Shown piece after piece: positions 5,986-9,892 of a DNA stretch of 9,892 bases (positions are counted from its first letter, which is position 1; each line of letters begins with the position of its first letter). The stretch is from an uncultured Chloroflexota bacterium (lineage in GTDB: Bacteria > Chloroflexota > Dehalococcoidia > UBA3495). The notes beneath the pieces were generated by a model, which saw nothing but the letters and a program-made list of their open reading frames with translations, did not search any database and was not told the DNA's origin. The position numbers were made by a program, and so were the translations under genes. The stretch is taken from the NCBI GenBank assembly GCA_913020235.1, contig CAJWBT010000060.1, positions 1 to 9,892 on the forward strand, in the 5' to 3' direction.

Positions 5986-6010
5986 TACAGTACAATGGGG
6001 AAACCCCATT
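5986..6010 (+). promoter_or_regulatory. Possible promoter and operator-like palindrome of the S49 peptidase gene
   Basis: Overlapping -10-like hexamers TACAGT (5986-5991) and TACAAT (5991-5996). The only -35 candidate is GTGACG (5962-5967), 18 bp from the first. AATGGGG (5994-6000), AAA, CCCCATT (6004-6010) is a perfect 7-bp inverted repeat over the expected start point, so it could act as an operator or as a hairpin just ahead of the ribosome site (AGGAG, 6012-6016). Confidence 0.35.
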
Positions 6011-6026
6011 CAGGAGACGTCGAGAA

Positions 6027-6869
6027 ATGCCTTTGTTTCTGAAAAGAAGGGCCGGTGTGGCGGTGGTGGAAATAGAGGGGGTAATCGGCGCCCGCGTCCG
6101 GGCGCCGGTGTACGCTCGTCTCTTTGACTCCGTTGCCCAGAGCACGCGCTACCGCGCCCTGCTGCTGGACATAGACTCTCCCGGAGGGTCCGCCTCCGGC
6201 TCGGAGATTCTCTACCGCAGCTTGCTGAGAGTGGCGGAGCGGAAGCCGGTGGTGGCCTACATTCGCGGCATGGGAGCCTCCGGCGGCTATTACCTGGGCT
6301 GCGCCGCCAGCAAGATCGTCGCGCTGCCGACCGCGCTGGTCGGCTCCATCGGCGTCATCTACCTCCGGCCCGTTCTGGAGCAGCTGCTGGGCAAGGCCGG
6401 TGTGGAGTTTTCCGTCTTCAAGGGAGGCCGGCTGAAAGACATGACCGGGTTCTGGCGCGGCCCGACAGCCGAAGAGGGGGAGAAATTCCAGGGGTTGATC
6501 AACGAGATCTACGATAATTTCGTCGCGGTCGTGGCCCGGAGCCGCCCCCTTGACGAGGGGCAGGTCCGAGAGCTGGCCACCGGCGAAGTGTTCACCGCCC
6601 GCAAGGGGAAGGAGCTGGGCCTGGTGGACGAGCTGGGGGACTTCCAGGATGCGCTGGAGCTGGCAGCACGGCTGGGAAACAGCCGGCCTCGCCATCTCCC
6701 GGTGCGTCCCAAACGCTCTCTGAGCCAGAGGATGTTTGGCGGTATGGGCAACAACCGCGGTTCCGGCCTGCCCCTACTCACGGCCCAGGTCCAGCGGTTG
6801 CTGGCCGGTGGCATTTACTACCTGGAACCTTCGAATCTGATCAGTGACTACTGGTCAGAGGGGGAGTGA
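6027..6869 (+). CDS. sppA: S49 family (SppA-like) serine peptidase
   Basis: 280 residues with a single S49 domain, close to the short B. subtilis-type SppA rather than the doubled E. coli form. The family cleaves left-over signal peptides and other membrane peptides with a Ser/Lys dyad. Seen here: DIDSPGGSASGSE (48-60), GMGASGGYYLGCAASKI (81-97) with nucleophile Ser85, PTALVGSIGVIY (101-112), and GGRLKDMTGFWRGPTAEE (133-150) with Lys137 in the general-base position. The block ATGEVFTARKGKELGLVDELG closes the domain. The start is chosen at ATG 6027 because AGGAG lies 10 nt upstream and the domain's first beta strand (VAVVEIEG) begins at residue 11; the frame itself is open to 5946. No N-terminal membrane helix or signal peptide is visible, which is unusual for SppA. 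Convergent with mazG, 63 bp apart. Confidence 0.93.
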   Translation: MPLFLKRRAGVAVVEIEGVIGARVRAPVYARLFDSVAQSTRYRALLLDIDSPGGSASGSEILYRSLLRVAERKPVVAYIRGMGASGGYYLGCAASKIVALPTALVGSIGVIYLRPVLEQLLGKAGVEFSVFKGGRLKDMTGFWRGPTAEEGEKFQGLINEIYDNFVAVVARSRPLDEGQVRELATGEVFTARKGKELGLVDELGDFQDALELAARLGNSRPRHLPVRPKRSLSQRMFGGMGNNRGSGLPLLTAQVQRLLAGGIYYLEPSNLISDYWSEGE

Positions 6870-6932
6870 CGCCGGGCGCACGCACTCGGTCCAGTGGGCC
6901 GGCCGGCGGGCTCTCCGGGTGACCAGGGCTGG

Positions 6933-7736
6933 CTAGTCCTTCTCCAGGGCCTTCGCCTCCTGCCAGAGGGCCTCCTTCTCGGCCAGCGGAAGCCGGACGA
7001 AGTCCTGGCCGCGGCCGGAAGCCAGTCGCTCCATCGTGGCGTACCGGCTTTGGAAGCGGCGGTTGGCCTGCCGCAGGGCATCTTCGGCATGGATGTCGAG
7101 CCACCGGGACAGGTTGACCAGGGTGAAGATAAGGTCGCCCAACTCGTGGGTCTTTTCCTCTTGGCCGGCTGCCTGGCGAAGCTCTTCCACCTCCTCCGCT
7201 ACTTTGTCCAGCACGCCGGAGAGGTCCTCCCACTCGAATCCGGCCCGGCCCACCCGGTCTTGCATTAGCTGAGCGTAGGTGAGCGCGGGCAGTTCCAAGG
7301 GAATGCCATCCACCGCCGATTTGCGCACCCCCTTGCTCCGGTTCTCCGCCTCTTTCAGACGCTCCCAGTTGCGCTCTACCTCCCTGGAGTCGGCGACCTG
7401 GGCGTCACCGAAAACGTGGGGATGGCGTCGCATCAGCTTCCGGTTGACCCGCTCCAGCACGTCGGCTAGCCCAAACTCGCCGGCTTCGGTGGCGATTTGA
7501 ACGTGAAAGGCCACCTGCACCAGGAGGTCGCCCAGCTCCTCGGACAGCGCCGGGGCGTCGTCTCGGTCCACGGCCTCCAGGACTTCGTAGCACTCCTCCA
7601 GCAGGTTGCGCTTCAGTGAGGCGTGGGTCTGCTCCCGGTCCCAGGGGCAGCCCCCCGGAGCGCGGAGCCGCTCCATGATGTCCATCAGGGTCTGGAATTT
7701 CCCGAGATCGCTCTCGGGGAACGGTTCGTCAGGCAT
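6933..7736 (-). CDS. mazG: Nucleoside triphosphate pyrophosphohydrolase MazG
   Basis: 267 residues with two MazG domains in tandem, the usual layout. It hydrolyses (d)NTPs to monophosphates plus pyrophosphate, clearing abnormal nucleotides and lowering alarmone levels in E. coli. The N-terminal domain opens with FQTLMDIMERLRAPGGCPWDREQTH (14-38), almost a family signature. Metal-binding acids are Glu47, Glu48, Glu51 (LLEECYEVLEA) and Glu67, Asp70 (SEELGDLL). RRHPHVFGD (103-111) is also conserved. The C-terminal domain has AEEVEEL (180-186) and HELGDLIFTLVNLSRWLDI (197-215), with its own Glu/Asp set, so both sites look intact. No ribosome site precedes the ATG; a TATAAT lies only 6 nt upstream, which suggests a leaderless mRNA. 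Divergent from the DUF1461 gene. Confidence 0.96.
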   Translation of the reverse strand: MPDEPFPESDLGKFQTLMDIMERLRAPGGCPWDREQTHASLKRNLLEECYEVLEAVDRDDAPALSEELGDLLVQVAFHVQIATEAGEFGLADVLERVNRKLMRRHPHVFGDAQVADSREVERNWERLKEAENRSKGVRKSAVDGIPLELPALTYAQLMQDRVGRAGFEWEDLSGVLDKVAEEVEELRQAAGQEEKTHELGDLIFTLVNLSRWLDIHAEDALRQANRRFQSRYATMERLASGRGQDFVRLPLAEKEALWQEAKALEKD

Positions 7737-7742
7737 GTGCGA

Positions 7743-7772
7743 ATTATAGACAGGCCGGTGGTTGCTTCACAA
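7743..7772 (-). promoter_or_regulatory. mazG promoter (leaderless arrangement)
   Basis: On the minus strand, TTGTGA (7767-7772, 4 of 6) is followed after 18 bp by a perfect TATAAT (7743-7748). Six bases separate the -10 box from the mazG ATG (7734-7736), so transcription should begin at or next to the A of the start codon. Confidence 0.55.
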
Positions 7773-7796
7773 GGCGTTGGGATGCTAACGTAGAAT
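7766..7796 (+). promoter_or_regulatory. Candidate promoter of the DUF1461 gene
   Basis: TTCACA (7766-7771, 5 of 6) and TAGAAT (7791-7796, 5 of 6) with a 19-bp spacer, slightly long. Its -35 box overlaps that of the divergent mazG promoter, so the two could compete for polymerase. Confidence 0.35.
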
Positions 7797-7813
7797 CCAC
7801 CCTGGGAGGAAAC

Positions 7814-8554
7814 GTGCGTCGCGTCGCCTGGATCCCGGCCGCCCTATTCGTCGTTGCCGTTCCCCTATTCCTGGTGACCACCAGCGTTACCTGGGCGTTC
7901 AACAGCGCCGGCGCATACGAAAGGGGCTTCGAGAAGTACGGTGTTTCCGGCCTCACCGGCATCACCCGCGCGGACCTGGTCCAGGTGGCTGCTGACATCC
8001 GCCACTACTTCAACTCCCGAGAGGAGCCCATGGCGGTGCGGACCCGGATTTTCGGCGAAGAGAGGGACCTGTTCAACAGCCGGGAGGTCTCGCACATGCG
8101 GGACGTGAAGCGCCTGATCTGGGGAGTTTACATAATAGCGGCGCTATCCACCTTCTACTTGCTGGCCGCGGCTGGGCTTGGCCTGGCGCGGTACCGCCGC
8201 CGGTTCGCCGAAACCCTGGCGCGCCGCTGCCTCTGGGGTGGTGGAGTCACGCTGGCGTTGATACTGGCGGTGGGACTCTTCGCACTGGTGGGGTTCGACA
8301 GGCTGTTTCTGACGTTTCACCAGCTCAGCTTCTCGAACGATCTGTGGCAGTTGGACTGGCGGACGGACTACCTGGTGCGGCTGTTTCCCCAGAACTTTTG
8401 GTTCGACTCGACTATGTGGGTAGCTACCAGGGCCGTGGCCGGAGCGCTGGCCGTAACCGTCCTTTCCGGTGGCTACCTGCTGTATCTCCGCCGTGCCGCA
8501 CAAAAAGGGGTTCTGGCGCCGCGGGGCGAACTGAGTAAGACGCCGGGAATGTGA
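7814..8554 (+). CDS. TIGR01906/DUF1461 family integral membrane protein
   Basis: 246 residues starting at GTG, with GGAGG (7805-7809) 4 nt upstream. Four membrane segments are visible: about 5-29, 101-124, 138-161 and 201-225. Between the first two lies an extracytoplasmic loop with the conserved pattern GITRADLVQVAADIRHYFN (49-67) and FNSREVSHMRDVKRLIWGVY (87-106). The loop before the last helix carries FHQLSFSNDLWQLDWRTDYLVRLFPQNFWFD (168-198). These blocks match the family known as TIGR01906/DUF1461. No biochemical function is known to me. The C-terminal tail (226-246) is short and basic, then neutral. It is divergent from mazG and convergent with the zinc-ribbon gene downstream. Confidence 0.88.
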   Translation: MRRVAWIPAALFVVAVPLFLVTTSVTWAFNSAGAYERGFEKYGVSGLTGITRADLVQVAADIRHYFNSREEPMAVRTRIFGEERDLFNSREVSHMRDVKRLIWGVYIIAALSTFYLLAAAGLGLARYRRRFAETLARRCLWGGGVTLALILAVGLFALVGFDRLFLTFHQLSFSNDLWQLDWRTDYLVRLFPQNFWFDSTMWVATRAVAGALAVTVLSGGYLLYLRRAAQKGVLAPRGELSKTPGM

Positions 8555-8570
8555 GAGGGGCACGGTTTGC

Positions 8571-8595
8571 CGGCCCTGCGTTTTCCGCGGGGCCG
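8571..8595. terminator. Bidirectional hairpin between convergent genes
   Basis: CGGCCCTGCG (8571-8580) pairs with CGCGGGGCCG (8586-8595), 10 bp with one T-G wobble around the loop TTTTC. It sits 17 bp after the DUF1461 stop and 39 bp beyond the end of the minus-strand zinc-ribbon gene. There is no T-run on either side. Confidence 0.4.
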
Positions 8596-8633
8596 CTGTC
8601 CGCCCTCTCTTCAGGTGAGCACCGGGGCCGGCT

Positions 8634-8858
8634 CTAGCCGCAGGCGCAGGAGCCGCCACAGCAGCCTCCGCCGCCGAGAGGGGGCGGCGGGCCTGCCTGG
8701 CCACCGGCTGCTTCGCCCCGGAACACCGAGGCGAAGACCGAGATCGCCCGCTGGGCCGGTTGCTCGCAGACCGGACAATCAGCGCCATCGGCGCTCATGG
8801 ACTGGAGTCTCTCAAACTTGGCGCCGCAGGTGGGGCAGTAATACTCATAGATTGGCAT
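8634..8858 (-). CDS. FmdB-family zinc-ribbon protein
   Basis: 74 residues. It begins MPIYEYYCPTCGAKFERLQS, the standard start of the FmdB/CxxC_CxxC_SSSS regulatory-protein family. The ATG at 8858 is chosen because MPIYEY is nearly invariant; the frame is open 7 codons further. Cys8-x2-Cys11 and Cys28-x2-Cys31 form the zinc ribbon. The tail is a Gly/Pro stretch ending in GGGGCCGGSCACG with four more Cys (66, 67, 71, 73), which could bind a second metal. FmdB was named from a formamide/amide-regulation locus, but the role of most members is unknown. A GAGGGA-like site lies upstream, and a promoter is visible at 8944-8972. Convergent with the DUF1461 gene. Confidence 0.92.
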   Translation of the reverse strand: MPIYEYYCPTCGAKFERLQSMSADGADCPVCEQPAQRAISVFASVFRGEAAGGQAGPPPPLGGGGCCGGSCACG

Positions 8859-8943
8859 CTCTGATCTTCCCTCAAGCACGAGCTTCGCGGTCTTGACTTC
8901 GAGGCTGGGTGAGAGCCGGGTCCAGCTAATTGCCGGCTACTTG

Positions 8944-8972
8944 AATGTATCCGAGCCAGCGGCCCGCGTCAA
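8944..8972 (-). promoter_or_regulatory. Sigma70-like promoter of the FmdB-family gene
   Basis: On the minus strand, TTGACG (8967-8972, 5 of 6) is followed after 17 bp by TACATT (8944-8949, 4 of 6). Transcription would start near 8936, giving a leader of about 80 nt. Confidence 0.5.
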
Positions 8973-9212
8973 GTGGCGCACCCCTACGGCCCCGGCCATG
9001 GCGGGAGCTGACCTTCGTCTCCACTCTGGCCCCCGTTTCGGACCGCGATGGCGAACCGCTTGACAAGAAGCTGGTTTGGCGCACACATTGGTTGGCATTC
9101 CGCCGTTGCATGCGGGTACATCGAATCCCCGGAATTCCCGGCTCCGGGCAGGCAGCCAAGAAGGGGCGGGGCCGAGGAGCGGCTCATCAACAAACGTATC
9201 CAACTGTCTCGG

Positions 9213-9892
9213 TTGACTCGAATCCGGACCTTCGATTCTCTGCGATTATACCGGGACTACCGTTACCTTTGGGCGGGCAATTTCTGCGCCAACTGCGCCC
9301 AGTGGCTTCAGTTGCTCAGTGTGGGCTGGCTGGTGCGGGACCTCACTGCTTCAACCGGGTCTTCGGCGCTCCTGGTGGTGACCGCCGGGGGACTGAACAC
9401 AGTTCCCGTCTTGTTTCTGGGTCCCTGGGGCGGGGTCATGGGCGACCGCATCAACCGCAGGAAGTTGGTGATGATGCTACAGGCCTTCATGGCCTGTGCG
9501 GCTCTCTTGTTTGCCTTCCTGGTGCTGTCTGACTACATTGAGTGGTGGCACGCCTACGTCTACGTATTGGTGGGCGGTTCATGCCATGCCGTGACTCTCC
9601 CTCTGAGGCAGGCGCTGGTGGCCAACACCGTGCCCCGGGAATCGGTCGTCAATGCCTTTGCCTCCAACATCTTCACCGTTACGGGAACCCGCATGCTCGG
9701 CCCGTTTGTCGGCGGTGTCCTTATCGCCACGCTGGGGTTCTTCTGGAATTTCGCTTGGGAGTCCGCATTGTATGCGGGCACGGTACTGGCTTATTGGCGC
9801 ATGAGGACTCCCTATTCCCACGGAAACGCTTCCACGATGAAGGTTTCCCTACTGGCCAGCTTGAAAGAGGGGATCACGTACGTGAGGAAGGG
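9213..9892 (+). CDS. MFS transporter (ENTS/MFS_3-like), N-terminal part, runs off right edge
   Basis: The frame is open to the last base of the window. After TRIRTFDSLRLYRDYRYLWAGNFCANCAQWLQ, a start typical of MFS_3 exporters, come helices rich in Leu/Val/Gly. The MFS motif A between helices 2 and 3 is clear: GPWGGVMGDRINRRKL (70-85 from the TTG at 9213). PLRQALVANTVPRESVVNAFASNIF (130-154) and TRMLGPFVGGVLIATLG (159-175) are also typical of this branch. About the first half of a roughly 400-residue protein is present. It probably exports small molecules or drugs by proton antiport. The start is uncertain: TTG 9213 gives the family-like N-terminus but has no ribosome site. An in-frame ATG at 9048 would add 55 residues with no resemblance to the family. 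Confidence 0.88.
   Translation, partial: MTRIRTFDSLRLYRDYRYLWAGNFCANCAQWLQLLSVGWLVRDLTASTGSSALLVVTAGGLNTVPVLFLGPWGGVMGDRINRRKLVMMLQAFMACAALLFAFLVLSDYIEWWHAYVYVLVGGSCHAVTLPLRQALVANTVPRESVVNAFASNIFTVTGTRMLGPFVGGVLIATLGFFWNFAWESALYAGTVLAYWRMRTPYSHGNASTMKVSLLASLKEGITYVRK

Noticed and set aside
5772..6695. Minus-strand 307-codon frame opposite the S49 peptidase
   Set aside because: Antisense shadow; the plus frame has the complete S49 motifs.
9060..9088. TTGACA at 9060-9065 as a promoter for the MFS gene
   Set aside because: No acceptable -10 box 16-18 bp downstream (ACACAT at best), and it lies in a small CTTGACAAG near-palindrome, so it may be chance.
8945..9532. Plus-strand 195-codon frame at the right end
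   Set aside because: It overlaps the MFS gene in another frame; the MFS frame has motif A and hydrophobic helices and stays open to the edge.

Overview
The window is high-GC bacterial DNA with short intergenic gaps around the metabolic genes and long, structured gaps elsewhere. It looks like a Chloroflexota genome, most like the Dehalococcoidia/SAR202 side. This is tentative and rests on gene content: a TIGR01906/DUF1461 membrane protein, an FmdB-type zinc ribbon with a Gly/Cys tail, a small Cys4 zinc-ribbon protein, a CaiB/BaiF CoA-transferase next to an SDR protein, and a dispersed palindromic repeat of the 'TGTCATTCTGAG' type. No rRNA, tRNA or CRISPR array was found.

Layout. (1) Positions 1-1653, minus strand: the first 551 codons of a secreted protein that runs off the left edge. 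It has a signal peptide, a Pro/Asp/Gly-rich linker and then at least 18 tandem 20-residue (60-bp) repeats in perfect register. A sigma70-like promoter lies upstream at 1750-1778. (2) 1654-2348: about 700 bp with no convincing gene. (3) 2349-2621 (+): a small zinc-ribbon protein, then a hairpin-rich gap to 3176 with two terminator-like structures. (4) 3177-4364 (+): CoA-transferase family III. (5) 4365-4680: a gap packed with palindromes. (6) 4681-5478 (+): an SDR-fold protein whose catalytic Tyr and Lys appear replaced. (7) 5479-6026: a gap with a MITE-like inverted-repeat element. (8) 6027-6869 (+): S49 (SppA-like) peptidase without a visible membrane anchor. (9) 6933-7736 (-): MazG, convergent with the peptidase and apparently leaderless. 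(10) 7814-8554 (+): DUF1461 membrane protein, divergent from mazG. (11) 8634-8858 (-): FmdB-family zinc ribbon with its own promoter. (12) 9213 to the right edge (+): the N-terminal part of an MFS exporter.

The genes do not form one operon. CoA-transferase and SDR are co-directional and could share a metabolic theme (acyl-CoA or organic-acid catabolism), but 316 bp of palindromes separate them. mazG and the S49 peptidase are housekeeping or stress functions. The most unusual object is the repeat protein at the left edge. It is easy to overlook because it is open at the window boundary and because its repeats create long false reading frames on the opposite strand.
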